DNA from: Deltaproteobacteria bacterium
Lineage (GTDB): Bacteria > Desulfobacterota > DSM-4660 > Desulfatiglandales > Desulfatiglandaceae
Assembly: GCA_029933075.1 (NCBI GenBank)
Contig: JAOZOW010000013.1
Coordinates: forward strand, 1-50,566
Direction of reading: 5' to 3'
Length of the DNA: 50,566 nucleotides
A program made the translations under genes and the position numbers. Under the pieces are notes generated by a model. It did not search any database. It saw only the letters and a program-made list of their open reading frames with translations, and had not been told where the DNA came from. Numbering within the stretch: position 1 is the first letter of the stretch; each line of letters starts with the position of its first letter. Of this stretch, positions 25,352-33,228 are shown piece after piece.

Positions 25352-25615
25352 ATGGCCAAGGGAAGAACAAAAAAGAGGTGGACACCATCTCCAGAACTGG
25401 AGGACCGTCTGTGCCGGCTCGAGGAACAACTTGCCAGCAAAGGCATCCGCCTTCACTATGATCTACTTGAAGCAGCGGGCCTAAAATTGAAAGGGGGCCT
25501 GTGTAAAATAGAAGGGGAATACCACCTTTTCGTAGACAAACGAAAATCTGTTGAGGAAAGAATTCTTCTCTTAGAAAACTATGTTGATCAGCCTCTACCA
25601 AAGAACACCTCCTAA
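25352..25615 (+). CDS. Small conserved-looking protein, function unknown
   Basis: An 87-residue protein, basic at the N-terminus (MAKGRTKKRW), with a heptad-like helix (LEDRLCRLEEQLASKGIRL) and a compact end with GGLCKIEGEYHLFVDKRK and ERILLLENY. No domain is recognised. The ATG at 25352 has a weak AAGGAC site; an in-frame ATG at 25289 is possible but lies closer to the divergent moxR. Codon use and the ordered pattern of hydrophobic residues suggest a real gene. It converges with the zinc-ribbon gene at 25647. Confidence 0.6.
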   Translation: MAKGRTKKRWTPSPELEDRLCRLEEQLASKGIRLHYDLLEAAGLKLKGGLCKIEGEYHLFVDKRKSVEERILLLENYVDQPLPKNTS

Positions 25616-25646
25616 ACAGGAGAGTAGCCGGTAAGATCTGGGAACG

Positions 25647-25928
25647 TTACTGCTTTTTGAAAAGCGCCTCCAGAGCAGCTTTTGCACCTCTTGCCCCTCC
25701 GCTCCGTACACGCTTGCCATTTCCCGGAGAAAAATAATCGCAGAAGTTGGCCCTTTCCTTGTCCACGACCCTTTCAGCGGCTACCTCCCGGCATTCGTTA
25801 TAGGCAGCGGGGTCATAGAAGGTGCAATTCTTACAGCACCGCACATCTCGCCCACAATGGGGGCACACATCCTTACGGCTGACCCTATCCTCTATCTCCA
25901 ACGATTCCCCACAAAATGCACATTTCAT
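25647..25928 (-). CDS. Small zinc-ribbon protein, function unknown
   Basis: A 93-residue protein with a cysteine-rich first two-thirds: CAFC (3-6), CPHC (22-25), CCKNC (30-34), then NECREVAAERVVDKERANFCDYF with two more cysteines, and a basic glycine-rich tail. The first four cysteines fit a zinc ribbon; the second group resembles a short conserved module (C-x2-C-x-FYDP-x-A-x-N-x-C-R-E) that I believe recurs in this phylum. Start ATG at 25926-25928 with GGAGG 10 bases upstream. It is divergent from archease with only 59 bases between, so the two may share control. Confidence 0.7.
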   Translation of the reverse strand: MKCAFCGESLEIEDRVSRKDVCPHCGRDVRCCKNCTFYDPAAYNECREVAAERVVDKERANFCDYFSPGNGKRVRSGGARGAKAALEALFKKQ

Positions 25929-25987
25929 ACGTTCAGGACCTCCTCCCGGGTTTTGACAATGCACCACTCAGGGCTTATTATCTTCTT

Positions 25988-26416
25988 ATGAACTCTCATA
26001 TACCAGATTTTACCCTTCTGGACCATACCGCAGATCTGGGCATTCTTGTAAGAGGCTCTGACCTGACAAATCTTTTTGAAGCGGCGGCCATCGCACTCAT
26101 TCGGATAATGGTGGGGGGAGAGCCCAGCGGGAATACCGAATCCATAAATATCTCAGTAGAAGGCCAAGACCTGAATGACCTCATGGTGCGCTGGCTCGGG
26201 GAGATACTCTATCTCTTCGAGGGAGAAGAGAGATTGATCACGGATGTGACAATTGGTTTTATTTCCGCCTCACGGCTTGATGCCCTCGTAGCGACTGTAC
26301 CATTTGATCCGGCCCGACACGAGATATTGTGCGAGATCAAGGCAGTAACCTATCATGAAATAGAGGTGGTAAAACGGGGCTCCCGCTGGGAAGCAAAAAT
26401 TATTTTTGATCTTTAA
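25988..26416 (+). CDS. Archease, activator of RtcB
   Basis: A 142-residue protein of the archease family, which speeds guanylylation of the RNA ligase RtcB. It has the opening FTLLDHTADLGI with the metal-binding aspartate, the EAAAIALIRIM helix, and YHEIEVVKRGSRWEAKIIFDL at the end. I place the start at ATG 25988, where the homology begins; there is no clear ribosome site. rtcB follows 64 bases downstream, the expected partner. Confidence 0.92.
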   Translation: MNSHIPDFTLLDHTADLGILVRGSDLTNLFEAAAIALIRIMVGGEPSGNTESINISVEGQDLNDLMVRWLGEILYLFEGEERLITDVTIGFISASRLDALVATVPFDPARHEILCEIKAVTYHEIEVVKRGSRWEAKIIFDL

Positions 26417-26480
26417 CAGAAAGTGTCTCTGTTCAGCAAGAAAAATCACATGTGCTCGGGCGATATTAAGGGGGAGAACC

Positions 26481-27920
26481 ATGGATATCAGACTGGAACA
26501 GCTTGACGAATGCCGGTGGCGCATCCCCAAAAGCGGTCCAATGCGGGTGGACGGCCTTATTTTTTCGAGCAACGAACTCATCAAGGCCGTAAAGACTGAT
26601 GAGAGTCTCAATCAGGTCGCCAATGTGGCCACATTGCCGGGCATCGTGGGGCATTCCTTGGCCATGCCCGACATCCACTGGGGCTATGGTTTCCCTATCG
26701 GCGGGGTAGCAGCATTTGATATGGAAGATGGCATTGTGTCACCGGGCGGCGTTGGCTACGACATTAATTGTGGATGCCGTCTAATGACCACCCTGCTCCA
26801 CGCAGCCGAGATTAGACCCGTGATGAAAGATCTTATATCCGCCCTCTTCTCAAGCATCCCCACAGGTGTTGGATCCACCGGGCCTCTCCATCTGTCCAAG
26901 AAAGAGGAAACAGAGGTGGCAGTCCAAGGTGCGGCATGGGCCGTGAACAAAGGCTTCGGTACCCCGGAAGATCTGGAGAGAATCGAAGACACCGGCACCA
27001 TGGAGGGGGCGGATCCCTCGGTGCTCAGCGAGCGGGCCATCAAAAGGGGAAGGGACCAATTGGGGACCCTGGGGTCGGGGAACCACTTCCTTGAAATACA
27101 GGTGGTGGACAAAATCTATGACATGGAAAAAGCGAGGGCTTTCGGGCTCTCCGAAGGCCAGGTAACCATCCTGATCCATTCGGGGTCTCGAGGGTTCGGG
27201 CATCAGATCTGCGACGACTTTCTCAAAGAAATGGCGAGCCAGATGCACAAAGCCCCTTTTGACCTCCCTGACAGGCAGCTTGCCTGTGCCATGCTCAAAT
27301 CGGACCAGGGCCGGCGCTACCTTGCCGCCATGGCATGCGCGGCCAACTATGCTTGGGCCAACAGGCAGATCTTGATGCACTGGACACAGGAGACTCTGAA
27401 CAGGGCACTATCGATAGGGCCAAAGGAATTGGGGATGAAGTTGTTATACGATGTCTGCCACAACATAGCAAAAAAGGAACGACACAGGGTGGAAGGCAAT
27501 GAGGTAGTGGTCTGTGTGCACCGAAAAGGGGCCACACGCGCCCTGCCACCAGGGCACCCTCTTTTGCCGGAAATCTACCGGCAGGTGGGACAGCCTGTTC
27601 TGATTCCTGGAGATATGGGAACTTACTCCTATGTATTAGCTGGAAGCGAGGGCTCAATGGAGCAAAGCTTCGGGTCAACGTGCCACGGCGCCGGCCGGGT
27701 CCTCAGTCGAGCAAAGGCGACCAAAATGGCCAAGGGCCGTTCCATCCATCGGGAGCTTGAAGACAAGGGGATCTTTGTTCAGTCCAGAGGAAAAAGGACT
27801 CTCAAGGAGGAGATGCCGGAGGCTTATAAAGATGTCTCTCAGGTAGTAGAAGTGGTACATAGGGCCAATCTGGCCTGCAAAGTTGCTCGGCTCAGACCCC
27901 TTGGTGTCATCAAGGGCTGA
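26481..27920 (+). CDS. rtcB: RNA-splicing ligase RtcB
   Basis: A 479-residue ligase that joins 2',3'-cyclic phosphate and 5'-OH RNA ends using GTP and Mn2+, serving in RNA repair. Metal-binding segments are present: VGYDINCGCRL with the cysteine, GSGNHFLE, HSGSRGFGH, and the histidine nucleophile region VHRKGATRALPPG. ATG at 26481 has GGGGAG 5 bases upstream; the frame extends to 26406 inside archease but lacks homology. No RtcR regulator or RtcA cyclase is encoded nearby, unlike the E. coli arrangement. Confidence 0.95.
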   Translation: MDIRLEQLDECRWRIPKSGPMRVDGLIFSSNELIKAVKTDESLNQVANVATLPGIVGHSLAMPDIHWGYGFPIGGVAAFDMEDGIVSPGGVGYDINCGCRLMTTLLHAAEIRPVMKDLISALFSSIPTGVGSTGPLHLSKKEETEVAVQGAAWAVNKGFGTPEDLERIEDTGTMEGADPSVLSERAIKRGRDQLGTLGSGNHFLEIQVVDKIYDMEKARAFGLSEGQVTILIHSGSRGFGHQICDDFLKEMASQMHKAPFDLPDRQLACAMLKSDQGRRYLAAMACAANYAWANRQILMHWTQETLNRALSIGPKELGMKLLYDVCHNIAKKERHRVEGNEVVVCVHRKGATRALPPGHPLLPEIYRQVGQPVLIPGDMGTYSYVLAGSEGSMEQSFGSTCHGAGRVLSRAKATKMAKGRSIHRELEDKGIFVQSRGKRTLKEEMPEAYKDVSQVVEVVHRANLACKVARLRPLGVIKG

Positions 27921-27933
27921 CATCACCTATGAC

Positions 27934-28260
27934 TCACCATTTTTCCATAAGGAACTCTTTTGCAATCCTGCATGCCTTGTCATATGTCTTCAAACCTTGA
28001 TCGAGAAATTCATCCGGCTTGTCTCTGTTGACCTCAACGAATACGGCTTTCAGGATGGCCGTCCTCTGATCAATGGCGGTAAGAAGGGCCTCGGCGCTCT
28101 TTTCCTTATCGGCAGGCACTTCAGGAATACCCATTAACAAGCACCAGATGAGACCTTCAGGCTCAGGCAGTATTCCGTCTGCCCCTAAATCGATGGACTC
28201 CCGGAATTGATAGTAGGCACCGATAAAGTCACCGGATTTTTTCATGCTTTTGTTATCCAT
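27934..28260 (-). CDS. Hypothetical protein, mostly helical
   Basis: A 108-residue protein I do not recognise. It has one possible buried segment (GLIWCLLMGI) and otherwise charged helices (EKSAEALLTAIDQRTAILKAV, then LDQGLKTYDKACRIAKEFL); no signal peptide or cysteine motif. The ATG at 28258-28260 lacks a clear ribosome site and a second ATG at 28245 is possible. It converges on rtcB with 13 bases between. Composition looks protein-like; the gene call is moderately safe, the role unknown. Confidence 0.55.
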   Translation of the reverse strand: MDNKSMKKSGDFIGAYYQFRESIDLGADGILPEPEGLIWCLLMGIPEVPADKEKSAEALLTAIDQRTAILKAVFVEVNRDKPDEFLDQGLKTYDKACRIAKEFLMEKW

Positions 28261-28827
28261 AGGTGGTTCATCTCATGTCGGCGGCAGACCTTCCAGTGGA
28301 GCCCGTGAAATTGAAATCGATTTTTGGACAAAAATGGGCTCATTTACAGGTTTAGCACCGGTTATTGCCTGTCCAAAATCGATTTCCATCTCAAGGGTTA
28401 AGCATGCCAGGGATGTTTTTTGAAACTCCGCAATCCCCTGCCGACCGAGCTTTTTCAGCCACTCCCCCGTTCTGTCGCAATTACCCTCAAGGCGCACACC
28501 GGCTTTTCGGGCAAAGACATCCATAACCTAACGGACGGGGGCATGTATCTCAAAGGGAGGGAGATGTGCGCCCCTGTCTGCGTCAGGCAGGCCTTCTTAT
28601 TGCCGATCCCCTGATATTGCGGTGGTGAGAAAAATATGCCTGGCCTGCGGTCATTTCCAAATCGCCGAACCCATAACTTCAACTTGAACAACAGGTTTCC
28701 CTCCGGTTAACCTGTTGAAATGGCAGAAGCCAGATTCAAGATCGAACCGATTTTGGACAGCAACGAGCACTGGTTATAAGTGACCGCGAATTTACGCCAA
28801 CTTGAGGATTGCCGCAATCAGGAAATA
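28261..28827. repeat. Gene-poor region with three copies of a short GATTTTGGACA repeat
   Basis: A 567-base stretch without a confident gene. It holds an inverted repeat, GAAATCGATTTTTGGACA at 28313-28330 and its complement TGTCCAAAATCGATTTC at 28370-28386, and a third, partial copy (CGATTTTGGACA, 28748-28759) in the first orientation, with similarity reaching into the flanks (GACAG-CAA). A separate 9-bp stem, CAACAGGTT/AACCTGTTG (28689-28697 with 28709-28717), has no T-run. Small open frames exist (for example 28273-28524 minus, 83 codons, and ATG at 28720 plus, 19 codons) but none has a ribosome site and homology I can support. It may be a decayed element or a regulatory array. Confidence 0.5.
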
Positions 28828-29229
28828 TCAAATGTGTTTAACCGTTATATTCTCCTTTGACCACGACACTATTTCATCAAAAGTTGTACCCAGGGGGAAA
28901 AATTCCATCACCCCTATTTCCTTGATTCTGGGAATTTCCGATTCTTTCAGGAAGCCCCCGGCAGTCACCGTTATATAACCCGCCTCTTCCTCTTTCAGTA
29001 GTTTCATGAGCTCCTGGAAGGCCTGGATATCGGTGCCCGGCAGCGTAGTAATGCCGATATGATCGACAGATTCCTGAAGGGCCGAATTGACAATTGCGTC
29101 GGGATCCTGCAGATCGGTAAAAATGACCTCAAAACCCGCCTCGCTAAGGGATCTTGCCAATTTCAACTGCGTCCCTTTGTGCCCTTCGCCCAGCTTTCCG
29201 AGTAGTATTCTGCCTTTTCTTCCAGGCAT
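28828..29229 (-). CDS. Stand-alone cobalamin (B12)-binding domain protein
   Basis: A 133-residue Rossmann-like domain resembling the C-terminal B12 domain of methylmalonyl-CoA mutase: RILLGKLGEGHKGTQLKLARSL, then a GFEVIFTD strand, DHIGITTLPGTD, YITVTAGGFL and IGVMEFFPLGT. The histidine that would replace the lower ligand of cobalamin is kept (in EGHKG), but the usual D-x-H-x2-G reads E-x-H-x-G, so binding is likely though not certain. There is no mutase large domain here. ATG at 29227-29229 has GGAGG 8 bases upstream. It may serve in a corrinoid enzyme, with a partner elsewhere, or as a B12 sensor. Confidence 0.8.
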   Translation of the reverse strand: MPGRKGRILLGKLGEGHKGTQLKLARSLSEAGFEVIFTDLQDPDAIVNSALQESVDHIGITTLPGTDIQAFQELMKLLKEEEAGYITVTAGGFLKESEIPRIKEIGVMEFFPLGTTFDEIVSWSKENITVKHI

Positions 29230-29256
29230 TTCCCGTTCCTCCAGGATCCCCCGAAT

Positions 29257-29439
29257 TTATAAAGCAATATAGCCAAAACCAAATGCGATGGCAATCTCTA
29301 ACAGGTCAATGGGTACGATCATTACAGCAAGCATCGCCGGTGTTAACGAGAAATCACCTTGCCTCGGGTCCCCACTTCTGATAACAATCCCTGCAACCTT
29401 AAAAAGAGGCACATGAAAGCCCATCAAAGTCCTGATCAT
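29257..29439 (-). CDS. Possible small membrane protein
   Basis: A 60-codon frame that would encode a protein with a hydrophobic C-terminal half (TPAMLAVMIVPIDLLEIAIAFGFG) and a short charged middle. It ends 27 bases before the B12-binding gene on the same strand, so it could be the first gene of a two-gene unit. The ribosome site is weak (only AGG) and there is no family I recognise. It could equally be a chance frame or the remnant of a larger membrane protein. Confidence 0.3.
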   Translation of the reverse strand: MIRTLMGFHVPLFKVAGIVIRSGDPRQGDFSLTPAMLAVMIVPIDLLEIAIAFGFGYIAL

Positions 29440-29469
29440 GGAACCTGTTGATATCCGTCCAAAAGGATC

Positions 29470-30264
29470 ATGAGCGCTGCATCCGTTATTATGGCTGCCG
29501 GAAGGGGCAGTCGCATGGAAGGCTTCAAAGGAAACAAGACCTTACTTCCTCTTGCGCCCGGGGACTCCCCTTATGAGGGAGATCACCCTATACTCTTACA
29601 GGCATTGATGGCACTTCCCCCTGGCCCCAAGGCCTTAGTAGTCCACCACAGAAAAGAAGACGTAATGAAGGCCACCGGCCATCTGGGGCTCACTTATTGC
29701 GTGCAGAACAAGCTCAATGGGACAGGGGGCGCATTGCTGGCGGCAAGGAATTTCCTCGAAAGCCAGCATAATGACCAGGTAGTGATAACCATGGGGGATG
29801 TGCCTTTCGTGAGAACCGAGACCTATGAGGCTATGCTCGGTCTCCTGGAACGTTACAGCCTCGTTGTCCTGGGGTTTGCACCGAAGGCGAAAAAGAATTA
29901 CGGTCTACTGGAGATCGAAGCTGATAGGGTGAAGAGAATTGTTGAGTGGAAATATTGGAAGGACTACCCAGAAAACATTCAGACAAAATTACGCATCTGC
30001 AATTCCGGAATATATACAGCAAGAACAGAAGAGCTTTTGAGGTATCTTACCCTCCTTGCTTCAAGGCCGCACATAGTAAAAAAGGAAATTGGAGGAAAAT
30101 TACAGGAGATCGAGGAATTTTTTGTTACCGACATTGTGGAATACATGCACGGGGACGGACTACATGTAGGGTATCTGCTAACGAAAGAGGAGGAGGTAAT
30201 GGGCGTCGATGATCTTCCAGGGCTCCTCAAGGCCCAGAAAGTCTACCGGGAGAAACTTTTTTAG
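29470..30264 (+). CDS. NTP-transferase family nucleotidyltransferase (GlmU N-terminal-like)
   Basis: A 264-residue enzyme that should join a sugar phosphate to a nucleoside triphosphate. It has the nucleotide loop MAAGRGSRM (8-16), the lysine in NKTLLPL, NGTGGALLAAR (like GTAGA of GlmU), the metal aspartate in ITMGDVPF, and NYGLLEIE. The left-handed helix acetyltransferase domain of bifunctional GlmU is absent. ATG at 29470 is preceded by AAAGG. The substrate is probably N-acetylglucosamine 1-phosphate with UTP by resemblance, but other sugars are possible. Confidence 0.82.
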   Translation: MSAASVIMAAGRGSRMEGFKGNKTLLPLAPGDSPYEGDHPILLQALMALPPGPKALVVHHRKEDVMKATGHLGLTYCVQNKLNGTGGALLAARNFLESQHNDQVVITMGDVPFVRTETYEAMLGLLERYSLVVLGFAPKAKKNYGLLEIEADRVKRIVEWKYWKDYPENIQTKLRICNSGIYTARTEELLRYLTLLASRPHIVKKEIGGKLQEIEEFFVTDIVEYMHGDGLHVGYLLTKEEEVMGVDDLPGLLKAQKVYREKLF

Positions 30265-30294
30265 CACTTTGATGAGAAACCCCCATCCATCGGA

Positions 30295-31332
30295 TTATTC
30301 ACCTGCCAGGATCGCTCTCAGCCGTTTCAATTCATCATTATTTCCCAGGGCGATGAGGATATCGCCCGCTTCGATCTTCGTTTGTGAGGAAGGATTAAAT
30401 ACCATCTCCTTATCCTTTTTCCTGATGGCCACGATTATGACGTTCATCTCCTGCCTGATCCCGGAATCCACCAGGGCAACTCCGTTCAAGGCGGATCGTT
30501 CTCCCACTAACAACTCCTCCATCTTCAGATCTATGCTCTTGTCGTGGACTGTCAATTCCAGGAAATCTGCCACGGCCGGTTTTATGATGGTCTGGGCCAT
30601 CTTCCGCCCACCTATCAGGTATGGAAGCACCACGCGGTTAGCCCCGGCTCTCTTGAGCTTCTTTTCCGAATGCCCATCTTCGGCCCTGGTGACAATGTAT
30701 AGGTTGGGGTTAAGCCCCCTTGCTGTCATGGTAATGAACAGATTATCCGCATCCGACAGGACAACTGCAACCAGTCCTTTGGCCCTTTCAACACCGGCCT
30801 CAATGAGTACCTCTTCACTGGTTGCATCACCGATAATATAAGGGATGTCATCACTTTCCAGAGACTCCTTTGACTCCGCATCCTGATCAATGACAAGCAG
30901 TGGAATATGGTTGGTCTTCAGCTCATGGGCAATAATTCTCCCGATCCGGCCATACCCGCAGATAATATAGTGGTTTTTTATGGATTTCAGTTTTAGTCCC
31001 AATTTCCTCCTCCCTAAGATAGATCTAATCTGTATCTCTATCATGGCCTGCGCCACCATGCCGAGGGTGTAGGCCATAATCCCAATTCCTATGAATATAA
31101 GCGCAAGGGTGAAAACTTTGCCAGCGTAAGAAACCTCCCCCACCTCCCTAAACCCCACCGTGGTAATGGTAATCACTGTCATATACAGGGAATCAAGCAG
31201 GCTCCATTTTTCTATCGTGACATAACCCAGAGTGCCGATTAGCAGAACCAGTGCTAATAGGAGAATGCCACGGATGATATTCTTAACCCGATAGGAGGAT
31301 ACGGGATTGTCAAAGCCTCTTGAGGGAATCAT
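30295..31332 (-). CDS. Potassium channel with RCK (TrkA-N/TrkA-C) domains
   Basis: A 345-residue Kch/MthK-like channel subunit. Two membrane helices (about 20-42 and 78-105) flank the pore helix and filter TITTVGFREVG; the filter has TVGF where many channels have TVGYGD. The cytoplasmic part has a TrkA-N Rossmann fold starting YIICGYGRIGRIIA (near 122) and a TrkA-C domain (about 260-340), which gate by ligand binding. It is the only gene of its unit: a terminator ends the transcript upstream (31350-31371), and its start lies 17 bases after that. A promoter was not found. Confidence 0.9.
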   Translation of the reverse strand: MIPSRGFDNPVSSYRVKNIIRGILLLALVLLIGTLGYVTIEKWSLLDSLYMTVITITTVGFREVGEVSYAGKVFTLALIFIGIGIMAYTLGMVAQAMIEIQIRSILGRRKLGLKLKSIKNHYIICGYGRIGRIIAHELKTNHIPLLVIDQDAESKESLESDDIPYIIGDATSEEVLIEAGVERAKGLVAVVLSDADNLFITMTARGLNPNLYIVTRAEDGHSEKKLKRAGANRVVLPYLIGGRKMAQTIIKPAVADFLELTVHDKSIDLKMEELLVGERSALNGVALVDSGIRQEMNVIIVAIRKKDKEMVFNPSSQTKIEAGDILIALGNNDELKRLRAILAGE

Positions 31333-31349
31333 GGAACCTCTGGGGAAAC

Positions 31350-31371
31350 AAAAAAGGGGCCTAAAGCCCCT
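31350..31371 (-). terminator. Intrinsic terminator after the zinc-ribbon gene
   Basis: On the minus strand a 6-bp G/C-rich stem (AGGGGC, complement of GCCCCT 31366-31371, with 31355-31360) and a 5-base loop is followed by T residues (complement of 31350-31355). It lies 43 bases after the stop codon of the 31414 gene. Confidence 0.75.
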
Positions 31372-31413
31372 CTTATTCCTGATAAAGTATCTAAAAATTT
31401 CATGCTGCTCCTT

Positions 31414-32430
31414 TTATGCCCCGGGTGAAGAACTGACCGCCTCCACCGTAAATTCTCCGAGATTGTCGGGGAGATTGTCAAACACAATGGTAAATGGGAT
31501 GGTGGCCCCAGAAGCTACATTCAAATTCTTTCTGTCTTTGCCATATCGGTTCTTCATGGCCATCCTGATTGCATCAATGGAAAGAGACTTGATCTCCTTA
31601 TCTGATAAATCATTACCCGCAAATGCCATCTGTTCCTTTACCACTTCTCCTTTATCATTAAGGATTGCTCCTTTAACAAGAATAAAGCGCCTGGCCCGGG
31701 GATAGTCGTTTCCCACAACACCCCGGATCACAAAGAGCCGCCCTGCCGAAGGCGAATCCACAAAGGAACCGTTTACTGCCTTGAAGGAAAGGCGCCGAAC
31801 TCCTGGATCGCCAAGCGCCCGTTGTTCCGGGGGCTTGAGAGATGAAAGAAAATCCGGAAGAAGACCAGGAGCCCAAAAGAAAACAGCGATGGCACCCCCC
31901 AGGCATAGGAAAACCGCGATCAGAATTGCAAGCAACAGGGGGAACCTGGCGGTTTTCTTTTTAGGGACAACCATAGCCTCTGCATCAACAAGGCCCAGAG
32001 GCCCTTCCTCTTCCTCTGATTCCACCTCTTCCGAGGGCGTTTCTTCCTCCCCGGCCATCTCGGCTGCGGCTTTCTCCGTCTCACCCTCCTCATCTTTCAA
32101 GAATCCTTGGATCTCCTCTTGAAGGGGGGTCTTGTCCACCGCAACACTTTCTCTATATTCATCGGAACCTTCGCCAAAGTCGACCCCGGTATCCCTCTCT
32201 TCTGCTTCTTCCTCCGGTTCAGGAGCCGGAGCTGAATCCAGGGCCACGGTCTCCTCCAGTTCTCCGCTATCGATGGCTACGGTTTCGGCCTCACTACCGG
32301 AGGTCTCTTCAGGGGAGTACACAACAAAAATATGCTTGCACACGGAACATCTTACCTTAGAGCCCCCATCCTTGATAAGAGACCCCGGAAGGTTGAATTT
32401 TGTTCCGCACTCCTCACATTGAACAATCAT
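31414..32430 (-). CDS. MJ0042-type zinc-ribbon membrane protein with DUF3426-like C-terminus
   Basis: A 338-residue protein. The N-terminal zinc ribbon has CEECGTKF and CSVCKHIF (about 5-33), followed by a long acidic region in which ETVAIDS, ETVALDS and ESVAVDK recur (about 47-100), then a membrane helix (about 180-203) and a C-terminal domain with VRRLSFKAVNGSF, GRLFVIRGVVGN and VASGATIPFTIVF, as in DUF3426 proteins. Topology suggests a cytoplasmic zinc and acid part and an external C-domain. ATG at 32430 has AGGAGG upstream. It follows hpt by 30 bases and ends at its own terminator. Function unknown. Confidence 0.85.
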   Translation of the reverse strand: MIVQCEECGTKFNLPGSLIKDGGSKVRCSVCKHIFVVYSPEETSGSEAETVAIDSGELEETVALDSAPAPEPEEEAEERDTGVDFGEGSDEYRESVAVDKTPLQEEIQGFLKDEEGETEKAAAEMAGEEETPSEEVESEEEEGPLGLVDAEAMVVPKKKTARFPLLLAILIAVFLCLGGAIAVFFWAPGLLPDFLSSLKPPEQRALGDPGVRRLSFKAVNGSFVDSPSAGRLFVIRGVVGNDYPRARRFILVKGAILNDKGEVVKEQMAFAGNDLSDKEIKSLSIDAIRMAMKNRYGKDRKNLNVASGATIPFTIVFDNLPDNLGEFTVEAVSSSPGA

Positions 32431-32460
32431 AGCGTCCTCCTGGGGGGATATGGATCTCCT

Positions 32461-33000
32461 TTATTTCAGAACATGAATATCCGGAAGATTCCGGTATTGC
32501 TCATCAAAATCAAGCCCATACCCCACGAGAAAACCTTCCTCCACTCTGAATCCGCAGTAGTCGATGCTTACATGAGTCTCTCGGCGTTCCAGCTTGTCGA
32601 TGAGCACGCAGGTCTTGAGGCTTCGAGGTCCTTTTCCCTTCAGGTCCTCGATAATGTGTGAAAGCGTGAGCCCGGTGTCTACAATATCTTCAACCAAAAT
32701 CACTGACCTATCCCGGAGGGGGATCTCCACATCCTTTGTCAGTTGCACCTTGCCGCTGGATGTCTGCCTTGATCCATAACTGGCTGCACGCATGAAATCA
32801 ATTCTCACAGGGATAGTGATCTCCCGGGCGAGATCCGCTAAGAAAAACACTGCGCCGTTCAAAACGCCTATTAGCACGACATCCTCGCCCTCATAATCCG
32901 AAGAGATCTGAGCGGCAATCTCCTTGACCCGGCCCTGAATCTTTTCCTGCGAAATCAGCAACGCCCTTTCCAAAGGCTTATCCTCCATCAAACTGGGCAT
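32461..33000 (-). CDS. hpt: Hypoxanthine phosphoribosyltransferase
   Basis: A 179-residue purine-salvage enzyme making IMP (and perhaps GMP) from the base and PRPP. The PRPP-binding loop VILVEDIVDTGLTL lies near 100-113, the GVLNGAVFFLADLAR segment near 45, and the base-specificity VGYGLDFDEQYRNLP near the C-terminus. The start is uncertain: ATG at 32998-33000 is taken, with TTG just upstream and another ATG at 32988; none has a clear ribosome site. A good promoter lies about 120 bases upstream. The zinc-ribbon gene follows in the same transcript. Confidence 0.93.
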   Translation of the reverse strand: MPSLMEDKPLERALLISQEKIQGRVKEIAAQISSDYEGEDVVLIGVLNGAVFFLADLAREITIPVRIDFMRAASYGSRQTSSGKVQLTKDVEIPLRDRSVILVEDIVDTGLTLSHIIEDLKGKGPRSLKTCVLIDKLERRETHVSIDYCGFRVEEGFLVGYGLDFDEQYRNLPDIHVLK

Positions 33001-33119
33001 CAAATCGGGATACAGGCGTATCTCTATAGAGGGATGACCGCTCTCTCATTTTTTGTGGCCGCCCATACAAACACGAAGACACCCTGATGCGCCCTGACCG
33101 CAAGGAGGTCCATAAAGCA

Positions 33120-33148
33120 AACATATTGAGATGTATGCATTTTGTCAA
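33120..33148 (-). promoter_or_regulatory. Sigma-70-type promoter of hpt
   Basis: On the minus strand, TTGACA (complement of 33143-33148), a 17-base spacer and TATGTT (complement of 33120-33125). It is one of the best promoter matches in the window and leaves a leader of about 110 bases before hpt. Confidence 0.75.
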
Positions 33149-33228
33149 TATGGCTCGCGACAAGAGACACCCCCACGTACACCCTTTCTTGCCCCTGAGA
33201 TCGTATCCCCGAGCGCCTCCTTTAGGCT

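Noticed and set aside
28273-28524. 83-codon minus-strand frame within the repeat region
   Set aside because: It contains the inverted repeat, has no ribosome site and no recognised domain; kept only as part of the repeat region.
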